A DNA stretch of 64,000 bases from Vibrio sp. UCD-FRSSP16_30 (GTDB taxonomy: Bacteria > Pseudomonadota > Gammaproteobacteria > Enterobacterales > Vibrionaceae): contig NZ_LZFW01000008.1 in NCBI RefSeq assembly GCF_001676025.1, forward strand, positions 1-64,000, given 5' to 3'. The position numbers and the translations under genes were made by a program. The notes beneath the pieces were generated by a model. It was not told the origin of the DNA. It was given only the letters and a program-made list of their open reading frames with translations, and did not search any database. This document shows positions 1 to 10,892 of this stretch, piece by piece (the stretch's first letter is position 1; each line of letters opens with the position of its first letter).

Positions 1-35
1 CAAAAGCCAGTGCCTTACCGCTTGGCGATAGCCCA
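1..35 (-). tRNA. tRNA-Gln(TTG), partial at window edge
   Basis: The first 35 bases are identical to the 5' half of the complete tRNA-Gln at 377-451: acceptor strand TGGGCTA, D arm, and the start of the anticodon arm. The 3' half lies to the left of the window. It is the last visible member of the minus-strand array Met-Leu-Gln-Met-Leu-Gln. Confidence 0.93.
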
Positions 36-65
36 ACAGTGATATCATTTAAGATATCTAAATAA

Positions 66-150
66 TGGTGCGGTCGGAGAGACTTGAACTCTCACACCTT
101 GCGGCGCCAGAACCTAAATCTGGTGCGTCTACCAATTCCGCCACGACCGC
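66..150 (-). tRNA. tRNA-Leu(TAG)
   Basis: An 85-nt class II tRNA with a long variable arm and encoded CCA (tgg at 66-68 on the plus strand). The anticodon loop reads ATTTAGG, giving anticodon TAG. The acceptor stem is GCGGTCG paired with CGACCGC. It differs from the second copy (481-565) by a compensated base pair in the acceptor stem. Confidence 0.96.
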
Positions 151-219
151 AGCAAAGCTTTTACTCTAGCGAAGAGTATAGTTAAGAAGACTCATGGTTC
201 GTCTAAATAACATTGTAAG

Positions 220-296
220 TGGTGGCTACTGCGGGATTTGAACCTGCGACCCCATCATTATGAGTGATGTGCTCTAACCAGCTGAGCTAAGTAGCC
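220..296 (-). tRNA. tRNA-Met(CAT), elongator type
   Basis: A 77-nt cloverleaf starting GGCTACTTAGCTCAGC and ending in encoded CCA, with CAT in the anticodon loop. The first acceptor pair G-C is intact, unlike the mismatched C-A of initiator tRNA, so this is the elongator. It appears identical to the copy at 619-695. Confidence 0.95.
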
Positions 297-376
297 ACTT
301 TAATTTTGAGCGAGTGAGGATAAACTAAACTCGCTTTATTTCCAATGATTTTCTTTGAAAATCTAGAAATAAATAG

Positions 377-451
377 TGGCTGGGCTACCTGGATTCGAAC
401 CAGGGAATGCTGGCATCAAAAGCCAGTGCCTTACCGCTTGGCGATAGCCCA
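377..451 (-). tRNA. tRNA-Gln(TTG)
   Basis: A 75-nt cloverleaf with acceptor stem TGGGCTA/TAGCCCA, anticodon TTG in the loop CTTTTGATG, T arm GGTTCGAATCC and encoded CCA. It is the middle Gln gene of the array. Confidence 0.95.
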
Positions 452-480
452 ACAATGATATCATTAAGATATCTAAATAA

Positions 481-565
481 TGGTGCGGACGGAGAGACTT
501 GAACTCTCACACCTTGCGGCGCCAGAACCTAAATCTGGTGCGTCTACCAATTCCGCCACGTCCGC
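481..565 (-). tRNA. tRNA-Leu(TAG), second copy
   Basis: An 85-nt class II tRNA with the same body as the copy at 66-150, but with acceptor stem GCGGACG/CGTCCGC. The two substitutions keep the pair (T-A swapped to A-T), so both copies should fold and be charged alike. Confidence 0.96.
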
Positions 566-618
566 AGCTTATTCTGTAGTTTTACTGATCAATTGGTTAA
601 TCAATAAAGCATTGTATA

Positions 619-695
619 TGGTGGCTACTGCGGGATTTGAACCTGCGACCCCATCATTATGAGTGATGTGCTCTAACCAGCTGAGCTAAGTAGCC
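619..695 (-). tRNA. tRNA-Met(CAT), elongator type, promoter-proximal copy
   Basis: A 77-nt cloverleaf with the same sequence as 220-296. It is the first gene of the visible array after the promoter at 745-773. Confidence 0.95.
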
Positions 696-744
696 ATTTA
701 TTACCTTTTCTCAATGCTGCAATACAGCGTCGAGAACGGAGCGC

Positions 745-773
745 ATTATGCGTATATAGCCGGAAACCGTCAA
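745..773 (-). promoter_or_regulatory. Sigma-70 promoter of the tRNA array with stringent-type discriminator
   Basis: On the minus strand a -35 element TTGACG (768-773) is separated by 17 bases from a -10 element CATAAT (745-750). It is followed by the GC-rich stretch GCGCTCC before the predicted start near 738. A GC-rich discriminator is typical of stable-RNA promoters under ppGpp/DksA control; that regulation is inferred. Confidence 0.75.
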
Positions 774-955
774 TAGTTTTTTTGAAGATTTCGTCTGTAA
801 CGGTCTGTTCGAACTTTTTTTAAACAAAGCGTCCTGTTTTTATGCAAAAAAGTCGATGAATCATCGCCGTTCTTATCAAATTGAGACGAGTGACTTAGCA
901 TAAAGAGCAACGTGATAAACAAGATGAATATTGCGAAATAAATTAAACCGTCGAT

Positions 956-987
956 AAAACAAAGAAAGATCGCCAAAGCGATCTTTC
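956..987 (-). terminator. Rho-independent terminator of ychF
   Basis: A perfect 10-bp stem GAAAGATCGC / GCGATCTTTC with loop CAAA lies just after the ychF stop codon. On the minus strand it is followed by TTTGTTTT. The remaining 696-955 region holds the tRNA promoter and no convincing gene. Confidence 0.85.
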
Positions 988-1015
988 TAATTTAGGTCAA
1001 GTATCAGGTAATAGG

Positions 1016-2107
1016 TTAAACGTTAAAGCGGAAGTGAATAACATCACCATCTTTAACGATATAATCTTTACCTTCTAGACGCCATTTACCGGCATCTTTA
1101 GCACCACTTTCACCCTTGAATTGAATGAAATCATCGTAACCAACAATTTCTGCGCGGATGAAGCCTTTTTCAAAGTCTGTGTGGATCTTACCTGCAGATT
1201 GTGGCGCTGTTGCCCCAATAGGGATAGTCCAAGCGCGAACTTCTTTAACACCGGCTGTGAAGTAAGTTTGTAGTGTTAGCAGATCGTAACCAGAACGGAT
1301 CACGCGGTTTAGACCGGGTTCTTCAATGCCCATATCAGCAAGGAATTCAGCACGATCTTCATCGTCAAGCTCTGCCATTTCAGATTCGATAGCGGCACAA
1401 ACAGGAACAACTACGTTGTTTTCTTTTTCTGCAAATTCACGAACTTGATCTAGGTATGGGTTATTTTCAAAGCCGTCTTCAGCAACGTTTGCAATGTACA
1501 TTGTTGGTTTAAGCGTTAGGAAGTTTAGGTAGCCAACTGCTGCTAGTTCTTCTTTGCTTAGCTCAAGAGTACGAGCCATGCCGCCTTCAGTTAATACTGG
1601 AAGTAGCTTTTCAAGAACCATTAATTCAAATTTAGCGTCTTTATCGCCGCCTTTTGCTTTCTTAGCATTACGGTGCATTGCACGTTCACAGCTGTCTAGA
1701 TCGGCAAGCGCAAGTTCAAGATTGATGACTTCAATATCTTCAATTGGTGATACTTTACCTGAAACGTGAACGATGTTTTCATTCTCAAAACAGCGAACAA
1801 CGTGACCGATCGCATCAGTTTCACGGATGTTTGCTAGGAATTTGTTACCTAGACCTTCACCACGAGATGCTCCAGCAACCAGACCTGCAATGTCTACAAA
1901 TTCCATTGTAGTTGGCAGAACTTTTTGTGGATTTACGATTTCAGCAAGAGCGTCTAAACGTAGATCGGGTACAGGTACTATCCCTGTATTTGGTTCGATA
2001 GTACAAAACGGGAAGTTAGCCGCTTCGATACCTGCTTTAGTAAGTGCATTGAATAGTGTTGATTTACCAACGTTTGGAAGACCAACGATGCCACATTTAA
2101 AACCCAT
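1016..2107 (-). CDS. ychF: Redox-responsive ATPase YchF (Obg family)
   Basis: A 363-residue cytosolic P-loop protein of the Obg/YchF family, which hydrolyses ATP in preference to GTP and associates with ribosomes. The P-loop GLPNVGKST is at residues 9-17, the switch region [17 protein letters not shown] follows, and a TGS domain forms the C-terminus (about 280-363, with [15 protein letters not shown] near the end). Length matches the E. coli protein. It starts 10 bases after pth, so pth-ychF form one transcript, a pairing common in gammaproteobacteria, and the transcript ends in the hairpin at 956-987. Confidence 0.97.
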   Translation of the reverse strand: MGFKCGIVGLPNVGKSTLFNALTKAGIEAANFPFCTIEPNTGIVPVPDLRLDALAEIVNPQKVLPTTMEFVDIAGLVAGASRGEGLGNKFLANIRETDAIGHVVRCFENENIVHVSGKVSPIEDIEVINLELALADLDSCERAMHRNAKKAKGGDKDAKFELMVLEKLLPVLTEGGMARTLELSKEELAAVGYLNFLTLKPTMYIANVAEDGFENNPYLDQVREFAEKENNVVVPVCAAIESEMAELDDEDRAEFLADMGIEEPGLNRVIRSGYDLLTLQTYFTAGVKEVRAWTIPIGATAPQSAGKIHTDFEKGFIRAEIVGYDDFIQFKGESGAKDAGKWRLEGKDYIVKDGDVIHFRFNV

Positions 2108-2117
2108 GATTAAAACC

Positions 2118-2708
2118 TTATTCTGCTTTGAACGTGTGTAAGCGATTTTGTGCTTTAGTTAAACCGTCTTTTAGCAATATCTCTAAGCTGCGAACGGACT
2201 CGTCGACTACTGCATCTAGGCATTCTTGCTCTTTCGTTGGAGCTTTGCCTAATACATAGCCCGCAACTCGGTCTTTATGACCGGGATGACCTATGCCTAT
2301 GCGTAGTCGGTAAAATTCTTTGTTGTTACCTAATTTGCTAATGGTGTCTTTTAGTCCATTGTGACCGCCATGGCCACCGCCTTTTTTGAATTTGCCAACA
2401 CCTGGTGGTAGATCAAGTTCATCGTGGGCGACCATAATCTCTTCCGGTTTTATTTGATAAAACTTAGCCAGTGCCGCGACTGATTTTCCTGAAAGATTCA
2501 TGAAGGTGGTTGGAACCAAAAGGCGAAGATCGTAACCACTGGCAGTGATTCGACCGGTTAAACCAAAAAACTTAGGTTCATTTTTTAGTGTCACATTGTG
2601 TATACGAGCTAATTCTTCGACTACCCAAGCGCCTGCATTGTGACGTGTTCTCGTATATTCAGGTCCGGGATTTGCCAGACCGACAAGTAATTTGATTTCT
2701 TGGCTCAA
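2118..2708 (-). CDS. pth: Peptidyl-tRNA hydrolase
   Basis: Releases peptide from peptidyl-tRNA that has dropped off the ribosome. The frame is open up to 2777, but the family's conserved start ([17 protein letters not shown]) fits a TTG start at 2708 that gives 196 residues, close to E. coli's 194. From that start the catalytic His is H23 in RTRHNAG, and the tRNA-binding motif [12 protein letters not shown] is present. No strong Shine-Dalgarno is visible before the TTG, which leaves the start slightly uncertain. It is separated from prs by a terminator, so it should have its own promoter in 2709-2807. Confidence 0.95.
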   Translation of the reverse strand: MSQEIKLLVGLANPGPEYTRTRHNAGAWVVEELARIHNVTLKNEPKFFGLTGRITASGYDLRLLVPTTFMNLSGKSVAALAKFYQIKPEEIMVAHDELDLPPGVGKFKKGGGHGGHNGLKDTISKLGNNKEFYRLRIGIGHPGHKDRVAGYVLGKAPTKEQECLDAVVDESVRSLEILLKDGLTKAQNRLHTFKAE

Positions 2709-2807
2709 GATTTCGCTCTCGTAATAGGTGACAATGATAGTCTGTGACAATAAAAAGCGCGATATGATAGCACGCAACTGAGTTTAGGGTAAGAAATAGC
2801 TAAGAGT

Positions 2808-2843
2808 AAAAAATCCCGGCGCTTAATAGTAAGGACCGGGATT
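2808..2843 (-). terminator. Rho-independent terminator of prs
   Basis: Inverted repeat AATCCCGG (2812-2819) and CCGGGATT (2836-2843); on the minus strand the stem is followed by a run of T. It lies between the prs stop codon and the pth start and ends the lolB-ispE-prs transcript. Confidence 0.85.
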
Positions 2844-2906
2844 CTTGAATTTATTTTGGTTCGCTAGAACTAAATGTATAACAACTCAACGAGTTGCTAA
2901 GCATGA

Positions 2907-3854
2907 TTAGTTGCTGAACATCGCTGAGATAGACTCTTCGTTGCTAATGCGACGAATAGCTTCTGCAAGCATGCTAGACAAAGTTAACTGAGAAACTTTA
3001 CCTGTAGCGGCCATCTCTTTGCTCAATGTAATTGAATCGGTAATGATCACCTGGTCAAGTACTGAGTTTTTGATGTTTTTAGCTGCACTACCAGAGAATA
3101 CTGCGTGTGTAGCGTAAGCAAATACTCGTTTAGCGCCACGCTCTTTAAGAGCTTCAGCTGCTTTACATAAAGTACCGCCAGTATCAATCATGTCATCAAC
3201 GATAACACAATCGCGACCTTCAACATCACCGATAAGGTTCATTACTTCAGAAACGTTTGCACGAGGACGACGCTTATCAACGATAGCGATATCGATATCG
3301 CCTAACGCTTTAGCCGTTGCACGAGCGCGTACAACGCCACCTAGATCAGGAGATACCACAACTGGATCTTCTAGACCACGGTTAGCCATATCTTCTAGAA
3401 GAACTGGAGTACCGAAAATGTTGTCTACTGGTACATCGAAGAACCCTTGGATTTGCTCCGCGTGTAAATCGATAGTTAGAACGCGATCAACACCAACGTT
3501 AGATAGGAAGTCAGCGACTACTTTTGCTGTAATTGGCACACGAGCAGAGCGCACACGGCGATCTTGGCGAGCGTAGCCGAAGTAAGGGATTACAGCTGTA
3601 ATACGGCCGGCAGAAGCACGACGCATAGCGTCAATCATTACTACCAATTCCATCAGGTTATCATTGGTAGGTGCGCATGTAGATTGGATGATAAATACAT
3701 CACTACCACGAACGTTTTCATTAATTTGTACAGCGACTTCGCCGTCAGAAAAACGGTCTACAGTAGCATCACCTAGAGAAATATATAGGCGATCAGCAAT
3801 GCGTTGGGCTAGTTCAGGTGTTGCGTTACCAGCAAATAGCTTCATATCAGGCAC
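2907..3854 (-). CDS. prs: Ribose-phosphate pyrophosphokinase (PRPP synthetase)
   Basis: Makes 5-phosphoribosyl-1-diphosphate from ribose 5-phosphate and ATP, the precursor for purines, pyrimidines, NAD, His and Trp. The 315-residue length equals the E. coli enzyme. The PRPP-binding loop [10 protein letters not shown] is at 219-228, and the flexible-loop residues [10 protein letters not shown] are at 96-105. The start codon is GTG (3852-3854), supported by the conserved N-terminus [17 protein letters not shown]. It lies 26 bases after ispE in the lolB-ispE-prs operon. Confidence 0.98.
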   Translation of the reverse strand: MPDMKLFAGNATPELAQRIADRLYISLGDATVDRFSDGEVAVQINENVRGSDVFIIQSTCAPTNDNLMELVVMIDAMRRASAGRITAVIPYFGYARQDRRVRSARVPITAKVVADFLSNVGVDRVLTIDLHAEQIQGFFDVPVDNIFGTPVLLEDMANRGLEDPVVVSPDLGGVVRARATAKALGDIDIAIVDKRRPRANVSEVMNLIGDVEGRDCVIVDDMIDTGGTLCKAAEALKERGAKRVFAYATHAVFSGSAAKNIKNSVLDQVIITDSITLSKEMAATGKVSQLTLSSMLAEAIRRISNEESISAMFSN

Positions 3855-3880
3855 GGTGGAAACCTCAAGGTTGCGTCCAG

Positions 3881-4753
3881 TTAATCGGGTTGATTTTGGG
3901 CAGAATACTGCGCCAATGTCAGGTGCAAAGGAGATATATTGTTTCCTTGTGCAACAAATGCTGTTGTATTTTCGGGGAGTTGTCTTAGTATGGCTTTTGC
4001 TTCTTGTTGAGTATTAAACTCTGCAAAAACGCAAGACCCTGTTCCCGTCAATCTTGACGGCGCATATTGTAACAGCCATGAAAGTTGCTTATCAACCTCT
4101 GGATACAGTAAACGCACAATTTTTTCGCAATCGTTTTCGTAAGGACTACTTTTTAGCTCTTGCCAACTGCGTTTTATACTATTTCGGGTCAAATCTGGGT
4201 GTGAGAATATGTCCGCAGTTGAAATGCTCACATTCGGTCTTACTACTAAATACCATTTCTGTTGTGGGTCAACTTTAGTCAAGCTTTCACCAACCCCTTC
4301 AGCAAATGCGGAAAACCCCTGCACAAAAACGGGAACATCAGCCCCTAATTTTAGACCTATTTGTGCCAGTTGCACTAAAGGCAGGTTTAATTGCCATAAA
4401 TAATTTAGGGCAACAAGAGTGGTGGCCGCATTAGATGAACCACCACCGATACCTCCACCCATTGGCAGTATTTTATTAATCTGGATATCTGCGCCTAATG
4501 ACGCGATGCCAACTTGCTCTCTTAGGGCAACCGCCGCCTTCCAGATAAGATTTTGCTGAGTAGGAACACCCTCTAACTGCGGCGTGATCGAGATTTCACC
4601 ACTGCTATTAGCCTTAATCGTTATCTCATCACCAAAGTCGATAAACTGAAAGAGAGTTTGTAAGTCGTGATAGCCATTAGGGCGACGACCAGTGATGTAT
4701 AAAAAAAGATTGAGCTTGGCAGGGGAGGGCCATGTGCTAGAGGTGCTTATCAT
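3881..4753 (-). CDS. ispE: 4-diphosphocytidyl-2-C-methyl-D-erythritol kinase
   Basis: GHMP-family kinase of the MEP isoprenoid pathway: it phosphorylates CDP-ME at the 2-OH using ATP. The ATP-binding loop [14 protein letters not shown] is at residues 97-110, and the substrate motif [11 protein letters not shown] is near the N-terminus. I choose the ATG at 4753 ([14 protein letters not shown]), which overlaps the lolB stop as ATGA and gives 290 residues. An upstream in-frame GTG at 4765 is possible but less likely. The overlap implies translational coupling with lolB. Confidence 0.96.
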   Translation of the reverse strand: MISTSSTWPSPAKLNLFLYITGRRPNGYHDLQTLFQFIDFGDEITIKANSSGEISITPQLEGVPTQQNLIWKAAVALREQVGIASLGADIQINKILPMGGGIGGGSSNAATTLVALNYLWQLNLPLVQLAQIGLKLGADVPVFVQGFSAFAEGVGESLTKVDPQQKWYLVVRPNVSISTADIFSHPDLTRNSIKRSWQELKSSPYENDCEKIVRLLYPEVDKQLSWLLQYAPSRLTGTGSCVFAEFNTQQEAKAILRQLPENTTAFVAQGNNISPLHLTLAQYSAQNQPD

Positions 4754-5376
4754 TGTGTTTCCCACTTGCTGATGATGATATTCAGTTTGATAGGGGGGCT
4801 AGAAAGCGTCATCTTGTTGGGTAAGATAACATTATCCACTTCCTGATAGCCTTTATAATCCATTATCCAAGTTTGCTGTGCTTGGTTTTGTTCTAAAGAG
4901 GCCAGTGTGCCGTTGTCAGATACTTGAAATGCATCAGCGCCGGTGGGTTGCCCCTTGATCCAATCTCGCATATGGATAATGGGTAAGCGCATTCCGGTTA
5001 ATTGATAAAATAACAGGTCCGCATCTTTATCAAAGTAGCGTTTACCCTGCATATCCGTCACTTTAGCACCGTCTTGATCCATGACTAGACTCAGCACTGT
5101 TTTACCTAAAAAAGTAGATAAGCGCAGTTCACTACTGTCTGGGGATTGTTTCCAATGGAAGTTGAGGCTTTGGCGCTGTGTTGGGCCTATATAGCCAAGC
5201 TTTCCAGATATTTTAAAGTGGCTGAGAGCCGCTAGTTTCTGTTGGTGAGCTTGATATTGAACATTATGAATAGGTGTATGCTGAGTACTTTCACACCCAA
5301 ATAGTGCTAGTACTAGCAAAACCGGTGTAAACCTGACCAACCATTTCCAAAAAAAAGGCGTTTGAGTGATTTGCAT
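4750..5376 (-). CDS. lolB: Outer-membrane lipoprotein insertion protein LolB
   Basis: Receives lipoproteins from the periplasmic carrier LolA and inserts them in the outer membrane. It is a 208-residue lipoprotein precursor: a hydrophobic signal ends in the lipobox LFGC with C28 as the lipidated residue. The body shows family features such as [24 protein letters not shown]. It heads the operon lolB-ispE-prs and is divergent from hemA across 114 bases, the usual enterobacterial and Vibrio arrangement. Confidence 0.94.
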   Translation of the reverse strand: MQITQTPFFWKWLVRFTPVLLVLALFGCESTQHTPIHNVQYQAHQQKLAALSHFKISGKLGYIGPTQRQSLNFHWKQSPDSSELRLSTFLGKTVLSLVMDQDGAKVTDMQGKRYFDKDADLLFYQLTGMRLPIIHMRDWIKGQPTGADAFQVSDNGTLASLEQNQAQQTWIMDYKGYQEVDNVILPNKMTLSSPPIKLNIIISKWETQ

Positions 5377-5490
5377 ATCAAGAATTCGCGCTATGATTCA
5401 AGGTTTGAGGCAATGATACAATAAAGCCCCTTTTATTGCTGTAGTGCTTCAAGTAAAATTACCCCTTTGTTTTGTCTGTCTAAGTAATCC

Positions 5491-6741
5491 ATGCCGCTAT
5501 TGACCATAGGTATCAATCACAATACTGCTTCAGTTGATCTGAGAGAGAAAGTCGCATTTTCTCCAGATAAGCTGAACGATGCCTTTCAACAGTTACATTC
5601 CATGCCAACGGTCAAAGGAAGTGTGATTTTATCTACCTGTAATCGCACAGAGCTGTATGTTGATACAGAAAATAGTAATGATATTGTAGATTGGCTGATA
5701 GGTTTTCATCAAGTGAAGGCCGATGATTTAAAGCCGAGTCTTTATACTTATACAGGTGAAGAGGCTATTCAGCATTTAATGCGAGTGGCTTGTGGTTTGG
5801 ACTCTTTGGTTTTAGGTGAACCTCAGATCCTTGGACAAGTAAAAAAAGCTTATGCTGACGCCAAAGAAAACGCCACTGTACATGGCAATCTAGACAAGCT
5901 ATTTCAAAAAGCATTCTCAGTTGCGAAACGTGTGAGAACAGAAACTGACATTGGTGGCAGTGCGGTATCTGTGGCTTACGCCGCTTGTACTTTGGCTAAA
6001 CATATATTTGAATCATTAGATCGTTCTAAGGTGCTATTAGTTGGCGCTGGTGAAACCATTGAGCTTGTAGCAAAGCATTTATCTGATAATGGTTGCCGAC
6101 AAATGACAGTGGCAAACCGAACTCGAGAACGAGCGTCAAGTTTAGCCAACCAGTTTGATGCGCAAGTTATCAGCCTAAGTGAAATACCATTAGCACTGGC
6201 AAATGCTGATATAGTCATTAGCTCTACCGCAAGTCCTCTTCCTATTATAGGTAAAGGTATGGTAGAAAGTGCCCTTAAATCTCGCAGATATAAACCGATT
6301 CTATTTATAGACATTGCAGTGCCACGAGATATAGAAGCGCAAGTGTCAGAGTTAAGTGATGCGTATTTGTATACTGTTGATGATTTACAATCCATTATTG
6401 ACCAAAACATAGAACAGCGTCGTTCCGAGGCAGTTCAAGCAGAAAAGATTATCGCGATTGAGAGTAAAGAGTTTAAAAGCTGGTTACGTTCTCGAAAAGC
6501 GGTAGAAAGTATCCGAGATTACCGACATGCATCTGATGTGGCGCGTCGAGAGCTGTTAGCAAAAAGTTTACAGACCTTGAGCTCCGGTGGTGATCCAGAA
6601 AAAGTATTACTAGAGTTAAGCAACAAACTGACCAATAAACTTATCCATGCTCCGACTAAAGCGCTTCAAGAAGCAGCAGAGCAGGGAGAGTTAGACGATT
6701 TGGCTGTATTAAGAAAAGGCCTTGGTCTTGAAGACCTATAA
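5491..6741 (+). CDS. hemA: Glutamyl-tRNA reductase
   Basis: First enzyme of tetrapyrrole synthesis in the C5 pathway: it reduces glutamyl-tRNA to glutamate-1-semialdehyde with NADPH. It has 416 residues. The catalytic cysteine is C50 in [11 protein letters not shown]. The NADPH-binding domain has [11 protein letters not shown] (around 184), and the C-terminal dimerisation helices follow. In E. coli the enzyme is controlled by haem-dependent proteolysis through its N-terminus. Its stop is 15 bases before prfA, starting the run hemA-prfA-prmC-sirB2-sirB1-kdsA. Confidence 0.98.
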   Translation: MPLLTIGINHNTASVDLREKVAFSPDKLNDAFQQLHSMPTVKGSVILSTCNRTELYVDTENSNDIVDWLIGFHQVKADDLKPSLYTYTGEEAIQHLMRVACGLDSLVLGEPQILGQVKKAYADAKENATVHGNLDKLFQKAFSVAKRVRTETDIGGSAVSVAYAACTLAKHIFESLDRSKVLLVGAGETIELVAKHLSDNGCRQMTVANRTRERASSLANQFDAQVISLSEIPLALANADIVISSTASPLPIIGKGMVESALKSRRYKPILFIDIAVPRDIEAQVSELSDAYLYTVDDLQSIIDQNIEQRRSEAVQAEKIIAIESKEFKSWLRSRKAVESIRDYRHASDVARRELLAKSLQTLSSGGDPEKVLLELSNKLTNKLIHAPTKALQEAAEQGELDDLAVLRKGLGLEDL

Positions 6742-6756
6742 CCAATTAAGAAGAAT

Positions 6757-7845
6757 ATGAAAGCATCTATATTAGTAAAATTGGAGACGCTAGTTGAGCG
6801 TTATGAAGAAGTGCAGCACTTACTTGGTGATCCTGGTGTTATCGGTGATCAAAACAAGTTCCGCGCGCTCTCAAAAGAATACTCTCAGCTAGAGGAGGTC
6901 ACTAAGTGCTTCCAAGCCTATCAGCAAGCTCAAGAAGATCTTGAAGCGGCGCAAGAGATGGCAGCTGAAGATGATCCTGAGATGAAAGAAATGGCTCAGG
7001 AAGAAATAAAAGATGCAAAAGCTAACATTGAATCGCTAACGGATGAGTTGCAAATTCTTCTGTTACCAAAAGATCCAAATGATGAGCGTAATTGTTTCTT
7101 AGAAATTCGTGCAGGCGCTGGTGGTGATGAGGCCGGTATATTTGCGGGTAACTTATTCCGTATGTATTCAAAATTTGCTGAAAAGAAAGGCTGGCGTGTT
7201 GAAGTAATGAGTTCAAATGACTCTGAGCAAGGCGGCTATAAAGAAGTCATCGCTAAAATTTCTGGTGACGGCGTATACGGCACTATGAAGTTTGAATCTG
7301 GTGGTCACCGCGTGCAGCGTGTACCAGAAACTGAATCTCAAGGTCGTGTACATACTTCTGCGTGTACTGTGGCAATTATGCCTGAAATTCCAGAAGCCGA
7401 TCTTCCAGAAATTAAAGCCAGCGATCTGAAAATAGATACCTTCCGTTCATCAGGCGCAGGTGGTCAGCACGTAAACACCACCGATTCTGCTATTCGTATT
7501 ACTCACTTACCAACAGGTACAGTAGTAGAGTGTCAGGATGAGCGTTCTCAGCATAAAAACAAAGCTAAAGCAATGTCGGTACTTGCCGCTCGTATTAACC
7601 AAGCTGAAGAAGCTAAGCGCGCTGCGGAAGTCTCTGATACTCGCCGTAACTTATTAGGTTCAGGGGATCGTAGTGACCGTATTCGTACTTATAACTACCC
7701 TCAAGGCCGCGTTTCAGATCACCGTATCAACCTGACTTTATATCGTCTAAACGAAATATTGGAAGGGGATTTACACGCCCTGATCGATCCTGTTATGACA
7801 GAGCACCAAGCGGACCAACTTGCTGCATTGGCAGAGAATCACTAA
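6757..7845 (+). CDS. prfA: Peptide chain release factor 1
   Basis: Recognises UAA and UAG in the A site and triggers peptidyl-tRNA hydrolysis. The GGQ catalytic motif is at 235-237 in [11 protein letters not shown], and its Gln is the substrate of PrmC, encoded next. The tripeptide stop-codon reader reads P-E-T at 190-192, a form of the PxT motif of RF1; the SPF motif of RF2 is absent. Length 362 residues is normal. Confidence 0.98.
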   Translation: MKASILVKLETLVERYEEVQHLLGDPGVIGDQNKFRALSKEYSQLEEVTKCFQAYQQAQEDLEAAQEMAAEDDPEMKEMAQEEIKDAKANIESLTDELQILLLPKDPNDERNCFLEIRAGAGGDEAGIFAGNLFRMYSKFAEKKGWRVEVMSSNDSEQGGYKEVIAKISGDGVYGTMKFESGGHRVQRVPETESQGRVHTSACTVAIMPEIPEADLPEIKASDLKIDTFRSSGAGGQHVNTTDSAIRITHLPTGTVVECQDERSQHKNKAKAMSVLAARINQAEEAKRAAEVSDTRRNLLGSGDRSDRIRTYNYPQGRVSDHRINLTLYRLNEILEGDLHALIDPVMTEHQADQLAALAENH

Positions 7846-7848
7846 GCA

Positions 7849-8709
7849 GTGCCTTTTGCTAGTATTCAAGAGTCGCTAAATTTAGCGACTCTACGTTTAA
7901 TGGAGTCAGGTTCAGAGTCTGCCAAGCTTGATGCATCCGTATTGCTTTGTCATGCGTTGCAAAAGCCTCGCAGCTATTTACTGACTTGGCCTGAACGTCA
8001 GTTAACAGAAGTTGAATCTGAACGTTTTGATGCACTATTAAAACGTCGTATAAGTGGAGAACCGATCGCTTATATTGTCGGCGAACGAGAGTTTTGGTCG
8101 CTGCCGTTTAAAGTTTCTCCGACAACCTTAATCCCTCGCCCTGATACCGAACGGTTAGTGGAACTCGCGCTCGATAAAATCATATCGTCAAGTGCTTTAA
8201 AGGTACTTGATTTGGGCACTGGAACAGGTGCAATTGCGATTGCACTAGCATCAGAGTGTCCAAATACTGAATTTATTGGTGTTGATTTGCAGTCAGATGC
8301 TCAACGTTTGGCCACCGAAAATGCTCATCATTTAGGTATCAATAATGCTTGTTTTTTACAAGGAAGTTGGTTTGAACCTGTCGTGGACGATGGGCCTTTT
8401 CAAGTGATTGTTTCTAACCCTCCTTATATTGATGAGCACGATCCGCATTTATCCGCCGGTGATGTTCGCTTTGAGCCAGACTCAGCTTTGATTGCTGCAG
8501 ACAATGGCTTTGCTGACCTACGCTATATCGCGAGGCATGCTAGGGAATACCTTGCAAATGACGGTTGGTTATTAATGGAACATGGCTTTGAGCAAGGCGA
8601 AGGAACACGACAAATATTAATCGATATGGGTTATCAATCCGTATCTACCGAGCAAGACTATACCGGTCAAGATAGAGTGACTTTAGGACAATTTAAGGGA
8701 ATAAAATAA
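7849..8709 (+). CDS. prmC: Peptide chain release factor N5-glutamine methyltransferase
   Basis: Methylates the GGQ glutamine of RF1 and RF2 using S-adenosylmethionine. SAM motif I is DLGTGTG (121-127), and the glutamine-binding NPPY motif is at 190-193. The start is GTG (7849-7851), only three bases after the prfA stop, which favours coupled synthesis with its substrate. It has 286 residues, slightly longer than E. coli's 277. Confidence 0.97.
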   Translation: MPFASIQESLNLATLRLMESGSESAKLDASVLLCHALQKPRSYLLTWPERQLTEVESERFDALLKRRISGEPIAYIVGEREFWSLPFKVSPTTLIPRPDTERLVELALDKIISSSALKVLDLGTGTGAIAIALASECPNTEFIGVDLQSDAQRLATENAHHLGINNACFLQGSWFEPVVDDGPFQVIVSNPPYIDEHDPHLSAGDVRFEPDSALIAADNGFADLRYIARHAREYLANDGWLLMEHGFEQGEGTRQILIDMGYQSVSTEQDYTGQDRVTLGQFKGIK

Positions 8710-9092
8710 TGTACGTTGCGCTAAAACATATTCATTTAATGTTAATCGCACTGAGCGCAGGACTGTTCTTGACTCAGTATATTTTAATGGTGACAAAATC
8801 ACCGTTACAAGAGAAGAAATTCATTAAAGTTGTACCGCATGCTGTTAATGGCCTGCTTATCCTTTCTGGCATTATGTTATTGCTTGTGACCGGCTGGGTT
8901 CCATTTAAGCCGGGTTCTGAGTGGCTAACAGAGAAATTTACTTGCCTGCTTGCGTATATCGCTCTTGGCGTATTTGCATTGCGAATGGGTAAAAACCAAC
9001 TGCTACGTGGTTTTGCATTTTTAGGTGCAATGGGTTGGTTATTAATGGCATTTAAAATTGGTATGACAAAGATGCCAATATTAATGGGGTAA
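8709..9092 (+). CDS. SirB2-family integral membrane protein
   Basis: A 127-residue protein with four hydrophobic segments (about 5-27, 43-63, 75-93, 100-120), matching the SirB2 family. The name comes from a Salmonella invasion-gene phenotype; the biochemical role is unknown. The ATG shares one base with the prmC stop codon, so it is cotranslated in this operon. The position between prmC and sirB1 is conserved in enterics and vibrios. Confidence 0.88.
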   Translation: MYVALKHIHLMLIALSAGLFLTQYILMVTKSPLQEKKFIKVVPHAVNGLLILSGIMLLLVTGWVPFKPGSEWLTEKFTCLLAYIALGVFALRMGKNQLLRGFAFLGAMGWLLMAFKIGMTKMPILMG

Positions 9093-9095
9093 GAA

Positions 9096-10782
<1,687 letters not shown>

Positions 10783-10816
10783 AGTTTATATTTCTACACT
10801 CTGTGATTGTTATAAT

Positions 10817-10851
10817 AAAAACGGGCATTGCATTCGCAAGCCCGTTTTTTT
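10817..10851 (+). terminator. Rho-independent terminator after kdsA
   Basis: Stem AAAACGGGC...GCCCGTTTT with an inner TTGC/GCAA helix and loop ATTC, followed by a run of seven T. It closes the long hemA-to-kdsA transcript. Confidence 0.9.
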
Positions 10852-10892
10852 GTTGCTATTTTTCTAATATATTTCATTAGAAAAGAAGCGCT

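Larger units (their letters stand above)
1..695. repeat. Tandem duplication of a Met-Leu-Gln tRNA block
   Basis: The block Met-Leu-Gln occurs twice, with copies offset by 399-416 bases. Not only the tRNAs but also the Gln-Leu spacers match nearly base for base (gatatcat[t]aagatatctaaataa follows both), while the Leu-Met and Met-Gln spacers have diverged. This points to duplication of a whole segment rather than independent gain. Confidence 0.85.

Noticed and set aside
480..662. 60-codon plus-strand frame over the tRNA array
   Set aside because: It lies entirely antisense to tRNA-Leu and tRNA-Met genes.
770..976. 68-codon minus-strand frame with a hydrophobic start
   Set aside because: It would begin with TTG inside the ychF terminator stem and runs into the tRNA promoter.
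2709..2777. 23-residue N-terminal extension of pth
   Set aside because: Family proteins start right before [12 protein letters not shown]; the extension has no conserved features.
7324..7332. PET instead of PAT in the stop-codon recognition motif of RF1
   Set aside because: The motif is PxT in RF1 proteins and Glu at this place is common in related bacteria, so no change of codon recognition is implied.
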